From NCBI GenBank assembly GCA_950295325.1, contig OX485806.1, positions 20,028,001 through 20,088,000 of the forward strand: DNA of 60,000 bases, in the 5' to 3' direction. Under the pieces are notes generated by a model, which was not told the origin of the DNA, did not search any database, and worked only from the letters and a program-made list of their open reading frames with translations. Source of the stretch: Polytrichum commune (taxonomy: Eukaryota; Streptophyta; Polytrichopsida; Polytrichales; Polytrichaceae). Made by a program: the position numbers and the translations under genes. Of the stretch, positions 11,161 through 24,350 are shown piece by piece; positions within the stretch are counted from its first letter, which is position 1; the number at the start of each line of letters is the position of its first letter.

Positions 11161-14100
11161 CTCGCTCCCCTTGTACGAAGATTGGCGACTTAAGCATGGT
11201 GCGCCTTCTCCCGGTAGCACCTCGGCGGACGCTGGTCCCGAAGGTATGCGAGGTCGAGGGTCGATGGCTGATGGCTTCCTTCCTTCTTGTTGCGATGGTG
11301 CGAGTGAAGAGGGCGGAAGAGGGGAAGGAGGTGTTATTGAGTGAGAGTTGGTAGAGTAGCCGATTAGTATTGTGTCGTGGGGTTGGGGGGGGGGGCGGGG
11401 GCGGGGGCAGGCCAGCAATCTGCAAGGGGGTGGGGATTGGTCGATCAAATTCGATGTGTTCTTCATTTGATTTGGCTGTACGAATGTAGTGCCGGCACCT
11501 GGGATCCATCCCGGGGGGGGGGGGGAGAAATTGTGGTGTGGGTTGGCGTGATCTTTTTGTCGTCGGTCATGTCTGACCTCGTCTATTCGCGGGAGCTCAG
11601 ATTGGTGCAAGGAAGTGGTTGGCAGCCTACACTGGGGCTGCCAACGCGCTTCGATTTGGCTCAATTGGTACAGTAGCGCGTGCCAGCGATGGCGGAATGC
11701 CCCTGTCTGTGTTGGGAGGTTTGACCTTAGTGTATACTAGGAAATGAAGGAAGCAGGGCTGCCTGAGTTAAGCTAGGCGTCGGAGATGGCCCAGCGTGTT
11801 TCGACAACCTGTGGTCCCGGCCCCCGGCCTCCCTTTTCTTACTAGTCGAAGGCGCACCACGTGGATGCTACGCAAACTTAACCCTGTCGCGTTATTAATG
11901 TTTCGTCAGCTGCCGCATTACCCTCACTATAGCCGATGCTAGATCTATTTGCGCCTCTGTTACCTCCGCGGGCCCTTGGGATCTTTAGTTGCTGGGTTGG
12001 GATCACCACCCTTGCCTCTGCACGATCCCCGTGACGCAGATTGTGTGGTCCCTCGCCGATTCATGGTGCCCTGTGCAAGCCATAAGAGAGTCGATTCGAC
12101 GACTGCAGGAATTCCCACGCGTTCAGTGCCTGATCATCCTCGCCGATAGGCCCGAAAGTACTTTATTACATTTGAATAGATTCTGAGGTTTAGTTGGTGT
12201 CGTGATTGTATCTTGGTCCACTTTCGTTCGTAGAGTGCAGATTCAATGGAGCCTTGTCTTGGGCATGGATACTGACACTATTCTCTCCCGTTTGGTGACT
12301 GGGCGATGCAGAGGCCGTGTGGCCGATGACGATGCAGGGCCAGGAGGGTATGGACGGGACGCAGGGTCCATACCCGGAGCGCCCAGGTGAGCCTGACTGT
12401 GTATATTACATGCGCACAGGACTCTGCGGCTTTGGCATGACCTGCCGCTTCAATCATCCCCCGAATCGCAAGCTGGTGAGATTTGCCCCTGCCCACTTTC
12501 TTATTGATGAGCCATGCCGACACACTTGCTTCATATCGGTCAATTCGACTTCCTACCTTATGAAAGTATCTGCTGGAATAAGGATATACACACATGTTCC
12601 CTGTTGCGAGATGGAAAAAACCTAATCGCATCTATCATACCTATGAACAGTTGGATTTGAGGTGAATGTAATCTTACAGGTTGCTGATGTCATCTCTATT
12701 GCAGGCTGCAGCTGTTGCTCGAGGCAAGGGCGAGTACCCAGAAAGGATGGGGCAGCCAGAGTGTCAGGTATAATAGAACATTGGCACGTCAGTCTTTCAT
12801 GAGCGGTCTGACTTGATGTCTAGGGTTCTCTCAGTTCATTGCTACAGTAGTTGCAGACAATTTAGGGGCAATCGCTTGCAGATTGTTGTTTGGCTTACTT
12901 TGCTGATTGTCCAGCCATGTAAAACTCTGAAGCATGGCTCAATTTTCCTGAGGATGCTGGAATCTGTCTATAATTAGGCTATAGGGACACATCTCCTGGC
13001 TCAGTACCGTCAGTTACTTCTGAGGTGATCATCTGATGTTACACTGTTTTTCTTTTGGTATCAGTGGTGGTCTTGGTTGCGTCTGAATCTTATCTGCATT
13101 TTGTGATTGGTGTGCAGTACTACCTGAAGACGGGGACATGCAAATTTGGAGCAACGTGCAAGTATCATCACCCTAGGGACAAAGCCGGATCCACAGGGCG
13201 TGTGCATCTTAATGTTCTAGGTCTTCCTTTACGACAGGTTGGTGGATTCTAATCTCTGTCCAAATCTTTGACAAACAATTATGAGAAAGCTGTCCCTAAA
13301 TGCCTGCCGCTCAATTGTGTGGACGTCTGTTCCCCACCTGGTCCATTGCATCTGCATATGGGGACAATGTGCGAAGAATCTTAGGAACTGTAGAAATGAA
13401 ATTACCCTTGGGTGCTGTGCACCCTAGAATTTCCCAAATCTTGGAACTTCACAACGAACAGCTTGACCTCTTGCCTGCGCTTCTGAAAGTGAATTTGTGA
13501 AGTCTCTTTTTGATCAATTGTGTGGCTTTGTCAATGTAGGGGGAGAAAGAATGCCCATACTACATGCGCACAGGCTCTTGCAAGTACGGAGTCACTTGTA
13601 AATTCCATCATCCCCAGCCTGCAGCTCTTGGTGCTCTAGTACCCATGTCGCCCTATGGGAACAATGGAGCTCCATCGTCTCCTGCACCTCAACCTTACCC
13701 TCCAGGACTACCTTCATGGGCGATGACAAGATCTCCTTATCTGACTCCACGCATACAAGGTCCATCAAGTTTTGCTCCTGTAATTCTTCCATCTCCGCAA
13801 GGAATCATGTCCATGCCAGGGTGGAATACATATCCAGTAAGTGACGATTTTATCAGAAGACCTCCAATTGTTTGTGTCTTTTCTTTTGTGAATGTGGGTG
13901 TTTATAGTTGTGGTGCTGTGCCAATGGCTATTGTTTCTAAGTAACAAGACGCTCATTACAGATTTTAGGTTGTTGTTCCTTTCTGACAGATGGCAAACTT
14001 GTGCAATCATGTGTGCTTGTACTTAATCTATGCCATCTGAGGAGTTGTTGAAAATCTTGAGAGTGATATTTTGGGAACTTATCTAGCTAAACCAGTCTGT

Positions 14101-15631
14101 AGTGTTCTGTTTGGAGATCCTGGAGCATTTGGTAGCTGCTTGCTACCTTTTCATTCATCTTTTTGGTTCTACAGGGTGGATTGAGGCGATCAACCACATT
14201 TCTTCATACTTTTAAGGTCATTGAGTGCATCAATCCTTCTTTCAAATGTAGGGTGTGGTTCAAGTGCTAGCATGTCGCTTTGTCACTTAAACCTGGGTTC
14301 TTAAAAATTGGAAGATTAGACACTGAAGTGTTATAGCTTACTAAAGTTGCTAGTGCTGTTGGGTGATACAGGGACCACCAACAGATGGTGGACAACAACA
14401 TGGCTATGTTTTTGGAACTGCACCACAAGGGGGGGAACATGTGTCAGGATATCCCCCATACATGCAAGGATCCTCAGCCATGGGACTTCCAGCAATTCAA
14501 TCTCAATCTATGAGCGGCCAGAAAGACCCTATCTTCCCAGAGAGACCGGGGCAGCCAGAGTGTCAGTATTATATGAAAACAGGGGATTGCAAGTTTGGAA
14601 TCACCTGCAGATACCATCACCCGAAAGACAGAGCTACTCCCTCACCAACTTGCGTTCTAAGCCCTATTGGTCTCCCTTTGCGACCGGTAAGTCCTCACAT
14701 AACTGCTGCATTGCGTTAGAGTTATCCTCCTTCAACTCAATTGGAGTTTTGGTCGGCAATTGGTCCCTTAGTACATTCCATCGGGCATTTGGCATATAGT
14801 TTCATTTGATTTTATTATATTTCTGACCAGTTGTGGTGCATGCTCGGTGGTAATGTGTGAACTTGAATGAAGAGCAGCCTGTTTTGGTTTATTGAGGGTC
14901 AAACTCATTTCTAACACCTCTTGGCATTCCAAAGCCAGTTTGACACTCACTGGAACTGATATAGGATGTTCTTTGCTCAAAGCTCCACACTACCACCAAC
15001 CATGCACCAAAAACTTACTGAAGACGGAAGGTCTTGTATGCAAAGCCAACTTCCGACTAAAGCCGTGATCGAGTTAGATAATGACTCTATTGCCTCTATC
15101 CATCCAGCTATTATACCCTTCCAAGTCTTCGCATATATCAAATTTCTTGAAAGCCCTTATTTGTTTGCAACATTCTGCGTTTGTCGATCTGAAATCCGTT
15201 CTATTGTTTGTGTGTGATTTGTACAGGGGGCTCCTCCTTGCACCTTCTACACCCGCTATGGTATATGCAAATTTGGGCCAACTTGCAAATTTGATCACCC
15301 TTTAGGAGGCTTAACATATAGTCCATCAGCTTCATCACTGGCGGATGTGCCAGTTGCTCCATACCCAATTGGTTCATCTCCCACCACTCTTGCTCCTTCA
15401 TCATCTTCAGATGCGTCCCGGGAAGGGCAAATGCCTCCTCTCGAGGCAGCTCCTTACCCTGATGATCATCCACGCGGTCACATCCATTCATCAAGAGATA
15501 ATTCTGATTCAGCCGTTGTTAGCTCGTCAACGGGAGCCAACATGTCTCAAAATTTGTCCACTCAAGCAGGGAGCTCAGAGAAAGCGAGCAGCTCCGGCCA
15601 GGCTTCTGATAGTCTCAATGGTAAAAATTAG
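11069..15631 (+). CDS. Five-finger CCCH zinc-finger protein, ZFN-like (512 aa, seven exons)
   Basis: Coding exons are 11069-11243, 12312-12475, 12705-12767, 13118-13237, 13540-13836, 14372-14686 and 15227-15631. All introns are GT-AG; the first is phase 1 and the rest phase 0. An in-frame TGA at 11063-11065 makes the ATG at 11069 the first available start. The protein has five C-x8-C-x5-C-x3-H fingers at residues 88-107, 133-152, 179-198, 337-356 and 383-402, arranged three plus two as in the plant ZFN family. The family linkers are present: [10 protein letters not shown] before finger 1, [10 protein letters not shown] before finger 2, [10 protein letters not shown] before finger 4, and LPLR after fingers 2 and 4. 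The finger 3-4 linker is Pro/Ser/Gly-rich. The C-terminal 110 residues are Ser/Pro-rich and disordered-looking. The family binds RNA or DNA. Role here is inferred from family only. At 512 aa it is somewhat longer than Arabidopsis ZFN1-type proteins (about 400 aa). Confidence 0.93.
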
Positions 15632-16639
15632 GAAAAAGCGAGGGGCTCTCCCCAAGTTGGAACATCCCCTCATCACTTGTTGATGGAACTCTTTAGGACC
15701 TTTCACACCATCGCCCTTCTCTCCTCTGCACATCTTCTTGATATTTTTTTTCTTTTCTTTTCTTTTCTTTTGTCAGACTGTGTCTAAATTGGCTTTTAAG
15801 GTGGTGTTAATAAGGCTATAACCCAAGCCAACAATTCATCCACCCAACTTCATTCGAGCTGGGGGATCACTTGAAGGCTTATGCTACCTGTAAAATTGCT
15901 GCAAGGGGTCGACCTTATTGACAAGGCCACATCCTTCTCTTTCCACTTCCCCTTTCTCCTATGTTCAAATCTCCATTTCCTAGCATTGTATTTATGCCCC
16001 CCCCCCCGCCCCCCCCCCCAATGTTCTCTGAAGGTACGGCCAATTATTTAATTGCAACCTGATTCGTTTACTAGCGTCATGTTCAGCATCCTTTTTCTTT
16101 AGGAGAAGGGGAAATGCACACAGGAGTCGAGTGCGCTCCTTTTCTTCATCTTTTGTAGACTTCCCGTGCTTCTTTGTAGCATTTTTAGGTTTCCTTAGGT
16201 CCACAGCCCAAGGCCCCCGAAATAATATCTGCTCTCCCTCCACTCCGACCCGACGCCCCAACTGCTAGCTTGCATGCACGCAAGTGCAATCTGTCCCTTT
16301 ACAACTGCGTGAGCCTGTGGGAACACTTGGTACAGCATTTGAACACTCGGCTTTCTGAAATTTGTTTGTCATTGAGCTTTGATCAATGAAACTGATGAGG
16401 AATGGATTTGTTGCATACAGTGGTGGCTCCAATTTTGGATATATCACAAGTTAATTCTATCTCCCTCCCCATGCTTCCCTGTACTGAGTAACTGGGGTGG
16501 GCACTTGTTCATTCATGTGTCGAGTGACAGACAGATTGGAGTTAATAACACAGGAGCTGAAAGTGCCTTGGCTAAACAATGCTTGTTCTTCATTTTCACC
16601 CCCTTGATGATGATAAGTTGATGCTTCATGTCATAGCTA
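15632..16639 (+). other. CCCH 3' UTR and downstream flank
   Basis: After the TAG at 15629-15631 comes mixed sequence with a T/C-rich tctttt tract (about 15747-15772) and a C-rich run near 15998-16020. The polyadenylation site was not determined. No further coding exon was seen. Confidence 0.45.
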
Positions 16640-16862
16640 CACTAAACATGGTATCTAGTGTCACTTGCCATTTGGAGTTACACAGTGCTCTATCTTTCGT
16701 ACTATTGATGTACTTATTTACCAAGTAGAGTGGGTAATGTTCTACGATCTCCTTAACCACCAATTTGACATTTGTTTAAAAATATGGCATACACAGGTAA
16801 AAGGTATAGCATTCAGTAACTCCACATAGTAAGTGACACTAGATATCATGTTTAATGGAGTT
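16640..16862. mobile_element. MITE with about 45-bp inverted termini
   Basis: The left end begins cactaaacatggtatctagt. The minus-strand reading of the right end begins cattaaacatgatatctagt. The match continues through gtcactt and tggagttac, so about 45 bp pair with few mismatches. There is no internal gene. Related copies lie at 36826-37043 and 51655-51835, and the outermost motif resembles the element at 421-802. It lies about 1 kb past the CCCH stop and could sit in or near its 3' UTR. A target duplication was not clear. Confidence 0.7.
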
Positions 16863-19838
16863 CTTACGTATACAAAACTGGGTTACTGTAACTTGCATGT
16901 ACTCAGGTGGGAACTTGTTCATGTTTCTGGTGAAACATTTGAGGTAACAACCAGTATTTGCTACTCAACTTTTAGCCTTGGCTGATTGTTCTGCTTTGTT
17001 TTGCTCCCTAGACTTTATGTTGAGGTTCATGTAATTAAATAGCTAGGAGTGATTTCCCACCTGTCGACATTGGTGTTTCTTTTCCAGTTATCTGATAATA
17101 AGCAATGTCATGTGGGTCCAGCATTTGGAGTGGTTGAAGGCAAGGTCTGTAGTAGCAGTAGTAGCAATAGTAGTAGTGGGAGTAGGTACAAGATTATTTC
17201 GAAGTACAGAAAGTCTGTTTGTTGTGTCCTGATATCTGATTGTAGGGCTTGCGAAATTTTTGGCCACCCATATTTTTGGTTTGAAGGTTGTCGACTAGTC
17301 TTTAGGTGTAACAGAAATTATGCTTACAAAAGTACCCACTTTGACTTCATTGTGTTTCCTGATACTAAGCACACTAATAAATATCTTACACGGCCCCCAC
17401 ACTATTCATCATCGATCCACATTAGTTGTCTTGCAATTACTGGGTGGCAGCTAGAGAGCGTGTCACATGACATTTGGTCCTACATGACGAGTCACGAAGA
17501 ATAGGTACTCTAATTAACATGGCACATTGGTTTCAAATGTCACGTTACGTAGAGTTATTTGGGAAGTAGAGCTGATGAAACCATGGTTGAGTCCCAACCC
17601 TTGATTATATGAGAACTAACACAAAGTCACCTAAGAGTTTTTAATGCTTAAATTATCATACACAAAGAGTGGTGTTGGGCTATTAAAAACCGGCTTTCTA
17701 GTTTGTACTACTAGCCTTGCATGGGCCAATCTGGGATTTAGGATAATGTGCATCATGCACATACCCTACTTGAGATCCTAACTTTTTCTCAAAGTTTGAG
17801 AGGTGGAAAGAGGAGGTCCTGAAGGTTTCACCCAACTTTCAAAATAGGCTCCGATACATGACGAGCTAATAAGCTTTGAATAGAAAGTTTTCTCAAAGAA
17901 GGATCAAAACCATGGTTTCGTCCCTCTTTGAGGGACTTCACGGTCCATGGATAATTCTATTGAATTAGATTTTAGTGTACTTTCTTGTGCATGTGTTGTA
18001 TTTTGTGAACTATAGTCTATTAAAGGTTAGATTCACATAAGTGGTTTAAATTAAAGAAACTTCGGGTCCAAAACAACCCTTTGTGGAGCTTACTTTTGGA
18101 CACAAGATTGGACTCGAGCTTGAAGTTTGGTATGTCAAATTGGGTACCATGCTGAGAATTTTCTTGAGTTGGGCCACCGAGATTTGGGGTTGAAGTGATG
18201 CCACATCATTTTATTTGTTTTTACTTGTATCTTAGTGTAACTCCTTTGGGTCCAAACTCTCAACCAATGGGATGGCTTGATATAAATTTTCTTTTTATCT
18301 TGAATCCTAGTGTAAACACATCCTAAGTAATCATTGATATCCTCATAGTAGCTAATCCTATGCCCATATCTCACCAAGAGTTGGGTTATTGGAACGAGTG
18401 ATACGGTAAATTTACCTAATTGCGACCCTTACCCAAAAATGACACCTACATATTCTTGAACCTCAAAATTCCATAATTTATTCACACAGCTGCTCATAAC
18501 TTAAGACTATGTCCATATGACAATCTAACCTCAAAATACCATAGTTTATTCATAAACGTGTTGGAATCCTCTTTCATGCACCAACAAAAATTAGGGCAAT
18601 CTAGTAACAAGAAAATGGTAGAACTGTGAGGCTCTGTCCTTTGCTATGAAAGACTACAATTGTAGCTAATTACTTTGCTCATGCCAATCCATGGCTATTC
18701 ACTATACCAAACCTTTCTTGGATTTGGTGCACCTTCTTTTCAAATACGGGTCAAGGATTGAAGCTACTCACTTATCACCCGAAAATTTTAAAATAAATAA
18801 ATAATTAAGAACTGCTGAAATAACTATAGTTAACTAGATTTCTTTCAATGCATTTTAGGGAGCACTTATATATATATAAAACTATAGTTAACATCCACAT
18901 TAAATAAAGTGGACCAAAAATAACAAGCACAAGTAACATCCAAGTGTGAACACAAAGTGGTTAGGAAATTTGCTCTTGAAACGAAGAAGTTGATGCATAG
19001 TCTTTGTCCTACAGACAAAGCCAATAAAGATAAATATGAACACTGACTCCCATGGGAGCAACATAAATGAAGAGCCCCATCACCCGTGCTCCTTTTCTCT
19101 AGTAAAAATGTTTAAAATTTATTTTTTGTAGTCTTTTGTGTTTATTTTTTGTTTTCTTGCGTTGCAGTCAGTTTCGAGTGCCTATGTGACGAAATCGTTG
19201 ATCAAGAAAGGTGCCACATATGATTCAATATCGTTCTTGGCCAATGACAATGTGCCATGTGGCGCTTAGAAACTTCAGGCATTCACAGTGATAAGTAATG
19301 AAATGTGTACGAAACTGAGAGTCTGCAAAGTGGGGTAAATCCATGTGATAAGCTCGTGATTTTCTCTGGTTATTGCGTAAGTTTAGCTTTTGAAGTTGTG
19401 TGATTATGTGGTCCATCTTTTAGTGTAGGCAGCAGGCAACCCACCCTTCCCTTCTTTCTTTGACTTCCTCAATAAAGTTCCCGTAACATTGAAGCAAGCA
19501 CCTACATATATTGACTCACCTAGAAGTTGGCCTCATTTCATCTTCTTTCATGGACTTTGAGATTAGATGTCGGTTGCTTCACCACTACAAGCATACGAGT
19601 GTTGGGCAACCGTCCCGTGTCACTAAAAACTTGTCTTATGTCATTGGAACATTTGCAAATCCTCTATAGTGACACATTTGTATTGTAACAATTGCCTGGG
19701 ATTCATATGCCGGTGGTGTTTGTTGTGAAATTTGCTGTAAAAATAACATGCGATAGTACCATTGCATTTTTAAGTAGAGTATCATGTGGGGGTGCAGGGT
19801 TGTGGGCCTATGTATAAGGTTGGTTTCTCTTCTTCATC
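16863..19838. other. Intergenic, no gene recognised
   Basis: AT-rich, short frames only. A 151-codon frame at 17049-17504 has Ser-rich low complexity from AGT/AGC triplets and no domain. A 13-bp direct repeat (aactatagttaac) occurs near 18823 and 18890. A CACTACAAG motif near 19583, like a CACTA-transposon terminus, has no matching far end that I could find. Confidence 0.45.
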
Positions 19839-19839
19839 G

Positions 19840-20110
19840 CACACCTAAGGTAGACGTGCTTAATTCGATTCCTTATATGAACCGAACACCTATATTTGAG
19901 TGGTATGTGGTTCGGTGTGGCTACAAGAACAAATACCAAAAAGACATGTCTTCGAAAGGGACTAGACTGTGTGCTCAAAATATGATAATCATTCTAGGTT
20001 CAATAGTCAACATAATCAAGAGAACCCGAATGACCATCTAATGAGCACGAGGATCTTCACTGTGACAATGAATAAAAATATTCATACGAGCTCCCAAAAT
20101 CAAGAAGAAA
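19840..20110 (+). repeat. Dispersed repeat family B, copy 2
   Basis: It runs from 'taaggtagacgtgcttaatt' through 'caaaaagacatgtcttcg', 'tgtgctcaaaatatgataat', 'caatagtcaacataatcaag' and 'atgagcacgaggatcttcac'. The 46725-47010 copy has the same order, and the minus strands of 1030-1295 and 51040-51330 match. Part of the series appears again at about 20185-20350 ('ggacatcaaaagacacatgtc'). Confidence 0.55.
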
Positions 20111-20929
20111 GTGGCGATGGCTTAAATTTGAATATGCTAATACATCTTGCACTAATCATGTATTTCAAATCTAGGAGAATAAAGTAACTCATCTACTTCA
20201 AATGTGAGTAGTTTACGAGACGACTTGTAGTAAAATAAGTGGACATCAAAAGACACATGTCATGATGAGATTGGACTATGTGTTCAAACCATAGACACCA
20301 AAGTTTATGGATTCAAGAGTTAACACAAACAAGAGAACCTAGGTGAGGAATCGACATGTAAGCAAAAACTACACTTGAAACTCTCATAAATTTTGCACCT
20401 CGATTCCGATCACGAAATTTGAACTGACAATTACACGTGATTCACGGTCACTAATAGGAAGGATCTACCGATCCGATATATATATATATATTAACAAATA
20501 GAAAACTTGTGCCTATGGAGTTGGAATTGCCCACAAATAGCTAGATAGGGCCACGGTAACACGTGCCTTTAGCCAGCCGCCAAACTTCATGTGCAATTGG
20601 TAGATATTCTCACTCAATTAATTCTAGATTTGGGTGCACTTCAATTTAAACCCGTGTCGAGCTTTGACCATACTCATTTCGGGGGTTGACCGGTTCGCTC
20701 TCGCTTGCTAGCTAGTAGCTAGTCATCTAATTAATTAACTTACTTATAGCAATTGCTCGTTGGAAAAGGGCAAGGAGCTAGGAGGAGCTTAAATGGGAGC
20801 TCGGTTTCCAATGCAAAATGGTACACAAAGTTTGTGGGTGTGCTTGTGGCCCATCAATTCTTCCGAAACTCATCGTAATCGGCTTTCATCAATGAATTGG
20901 GGGAATTGACCGCTAGTAATGGATGAATC

Positions 20930-21120
20930 CGTTGGGTTTGAGAAATAACCGGTTGAAGTTCATCGAGACTTCAAGAAAACTACCCATCAATTTTAGAGGG
21001 GGAATCCTTAGAAGAATATACCTCAAATTAGGAGAGAAATATGAAAGATCGCAACATGTAACTGGTTGGGTTTGGAAACACTAAGATTTTGACCGATCAT
21101 GTTCAAAAATCTCTCCGGAG
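20930..21120 (+). repeat. Dispersed repeat family D, copy 1
   Basis: It contains 'gaaataaccggttgaagtt', 'gagacttcaagaaaac', 'aattttagaggggga' and 'gcaacatgtaactggttggg', in the same order as 51885-52060. The 77-bp array at 36530-36812 is built from the first of these blocks. No coding content. Confidence 0.5.
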
Positions 21121-22533
21121 ATTGGGTGTTTCATCATTCTATTGGCATGAGAAGAAATTTGTTGCATATGAATGTAAGGGAGATGGTGCTAAAACCATCC
21201 CTTTAAGCGTTGAGGATTAGATACTATAAGTATGAGAAGAAGAAAAAATTCAAATAGTTATTGTTGGCATTTGACAAGGGATTCCAATGCACCGGAGCAA
21301 CATATGATTTGAAATCCGTGTGCAAAAGTTATAAGGGTGCGAATTTTCACTAGGTGGATGATATGTAATCGACAAGGGATTGTGATGTATTAAGGTGGTG
21401 GACATTCACAAAACCAGCATGTGTTTATAGTGCAGGATTTTGAGGGTGTTGGTTTTAGCATGCTCTATCTTACCTCTCATTTATCCAAGTAAAGAATCAT
21501 GAATAATAGTATGTGCTTACCTTGAAGGTTTTTTTTGTATTGGTTCATTTGACAAGAGAATGGCCTCAAAGATCTCGTAGGCCACAATTGAGTTAAATTG
21601 GTCTATGAGATGGGGGGGGGGGGGGGTTGTTTTGTTATTATGGATGAATGCCTCGAGGGATGCTATATGCAACATTTCCCTCTCACCCATGCCAAGGTTT
21701 CATGGCAACCATATCAATTACATGTGCAGTTGTTGGGGACGCCTTCAACATATTTGACCCCAACATTAGCATCAACGACCTGGATTTGGTCTAGTGAAAT
21801 TAATTTGGGACGAATAAGCCATAAACCTATAGGGGATAGGTTTTCATCATTGCCCATAACAATGTTGTCATAAACCCTAACCATTTCACCCATTTCATAT
21901 AGATACCCTCAAGTTTTACAACCTCCCCATCTTAATTGACCTAACTAAAGTCTACCATAATTGTCCTTGATGTTTTGCACAAAGTTTGCACATGCACATG
22001 GTACCTCTCAAGAAGGAGCCTAACAATCACCTTGTGTAAATTGACTTGATATAATTCAAATTTCCTGGTTTTAGTGTTTTTGAAAACTATGTTAGGGTGT
22101 CTAGTCCCACATGACAACTACAATAACAATTGACGTGGATGGAAGAATAATGAGTCAATTTTTGTTGTTATTCAATATATAATAGAAGGCGCCTCTTTTG
22201 TCAAGCTTTATGGTGTGCAAGGGCATTGAAACTGAGGGTGAAACCTAGGCCTCAATGACCTTACACACCGGAAAGCCCAACACAGGAAGCCTTCTACCAC
22301 ATAAAATCCTTGTATTTTTTATTTTTTTTTATTTTTCACCCAACCATTTCCGCTACCCATTGCATACCACCAGTGGATTTGCATTGTGGGTTGGACTAGC
22401 GCATTCCACATAGAGAAATTGCACATGCACTCTTGGAGATTAATTATGACATATAAGGACACGATATCAACAAAGGACAAAAATGAGCAATGTTTTATGG
22501 TTTTCTCATACCAACTTGACACATAGATGTGTG

Positions 22534-22565
<32 letters not shown>

Positions 22566-23139
22566 AGCTCCACACTGTTGTTTGAATTTGGAAAATATAG
22601 ATAGGGGATTGTTAAATTGACCACACACTACTTAAAACGACCACATTCAATATGCAAGGTGTACCCTTGGCTTCGAGTTGTCATCCAAGTTGACCAAGCT
22701 TAGTAATCCTAACACATAATTACCTTGCTCCTCCTCCTCATGTGTGCAATGAAAAATTAAAAATTTGGCATGCCATGTGACCGCGCATCTCGTGTCTTTA
22801 TGGTCCGTTTTAAGAAACTACGCAGTCAATTTAACATTCTTCTATAGATAAGGTTCACCATTTTGAACTTCCGGATAGGAATGCAATCAAATATGATTCT
22901 CATCAAGACCACCAAGGCTATTCCTTTTGGGAACATTTGTGTTGGAGTGCTATTTTAGTGTCGAATAAGCGAAGGGGGAACCCTCAATCATTAAGTCCTA
23001 CTTAAGTGTCACACAGGACTAAGTCGCTGCTAAGTCGGTTGCCTTTGGCAGTAGAATCAAATATCTTGTAAGTAGATATTACGCCAGTTATTCCGCATGT
23101 TCTTGGTTATGGGAGGAGTCCTTTGTGTGATTACTACCC
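21121..23139. other. Intergenic, no gene recognised
   Basis: AT-rich, with a run of 15 G at 21612-21626 and a (CT)n microsatellite at 22534-22562. Short frames only. Confidence 0.45.
22534..22562. repeat. (CT)n microsatellite
   Basis: About 14 uninterrupted CT units in AT-rich intergenic DNA. Confidence 0.95.
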
Positions 23140-24350
23140 GAGCCCAGACACGGCTTTTAATCTTACCCAAATTATTGCATAGAAGACTCTTCTAACGGCG
23201 CACTTCCCGGTGCGTGCGTGCCTACCTAAGTCGGCGAAAACCACTAGATGACAAAAAACCCACCATTGACCTCCGTCCATATGCGACCGTGCTTAACTTT
23301 TACCCAAAGGACGACAAGTGGTGGCTGGCCATGGTTCTAGGGTGAATTCGAAGTTTGAGGAGGAGTTTGTTGTTGCTTTTAGGTATTTTAGAACCAACAT
23401 ATAATAATTTGTTTGATTGTCAAAGTCCAGAGACAACTTTTAATCTAGGTAAATTGTTGTAAAGAAGACTTCCTCTAAGGGCACGTTTTATCATGTGCCA
23501 GCCAAGTTGGCGGAAACCACTAGATGACAAAAACCATTGACCTCCGTCCATATGCAACCGTGCTTAACTTTTACCCAATGGATGACAATTGGTGGTTGGG
23601 CATGGTTCTAGGGTGAATTCAAAGTTTGAGGAGGAGTTTGCTGCTGCTTTTAGGTATTTTAGAGCCAACATATAATCATTTTTGTTTGATTGTCAAAGTC
23701 CAGAGACAACTTTTAATCTAGGTAAATTACTGTAAAGAAGATTTTCTAAGGGCATGTTTCTTCATGTGCCAGCCAAGTTGGCGAAAACCACTAGATGACA
23801 AAAACCATTGACCCCCGTCCATATGCGACCGTGCTTAACTTTTACCCAAAGGACGACAATTGGTGATTGGGCATGGTTCTAGGGTGAATTCGAAGTTTGA
23901 AGAGGAGTTTGTTGCTGCTTTTAGGTGTTTTAGAGCCAACACATAACAATTTGTTTGATTATCAGAGTCCAAACACAACTTTTAATCTAGATAAATTACT
24001 GTAAAGAATATTTCCTAAGGACACGTTTTTTCATGTGCCAGCCAAGTTGGCGAAAACCACTAGATGACAAAAACCATTGACCCCCGTCCCTATGAAGGCG
24101 TGATTAACTTTTACCCAAAGAAATAGAATTGGTGGCCGGGCACAATGCTAGGGAGAATTTGAAGTTTGAGGAGGAGTTACTACTCGCCTCTTTGAGTATC
24201 CTTGAATTGGGAATTGACTTTGTTCTTATCATAATTTACACTACTTTTTTTTATGGTGGAACACTTGTTACTTATACCTTCTACGTCGTGTGCTTGACTC
24301 TTACTTGGAGGGCGAGATTTGGTGGTTGGCAAAGTTGAAGTCTCAGGGGG
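23140..24350. repeat. Tandem array, four copies of about 270 bp plus a decayed end
   Basis: The block ccactagatgacaaaaa recurs at 23241, 23517, 23788 and 24057, giving periods of 276, 271 and 269 bp. Each copy also has 'gttcttaacttttaccca'-type, 'ctagggtgaattcgaagttt', 'gaggaggagttt' and 'tccagagacaacttttaatc'-type blocks in the same order. Copies 2-4 are much more alike than copy 1. A fifth partial copy decays past 24150. The unit contains no long conserved frame. It could be a satellite seed or the internal repeats of an unrecognised element. Confidence 0.8.

Noticed and set aside
11647-11740. tRNA-like sequence in CCCH intron 1 (tttggctcaattggtacagt with a later ggtttgacc)
   Set aside because: A box A match is present, but the acceptor, anticodon and T arms do not fold. 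It lies in an intron and is probably chance.
17049-17504. 151-codon frame with a serine run
   Set aside because: Low complexity from AGT/AGC triplets, no domain, no gene context. It starts in intergenic DNA past the CCCH gene.
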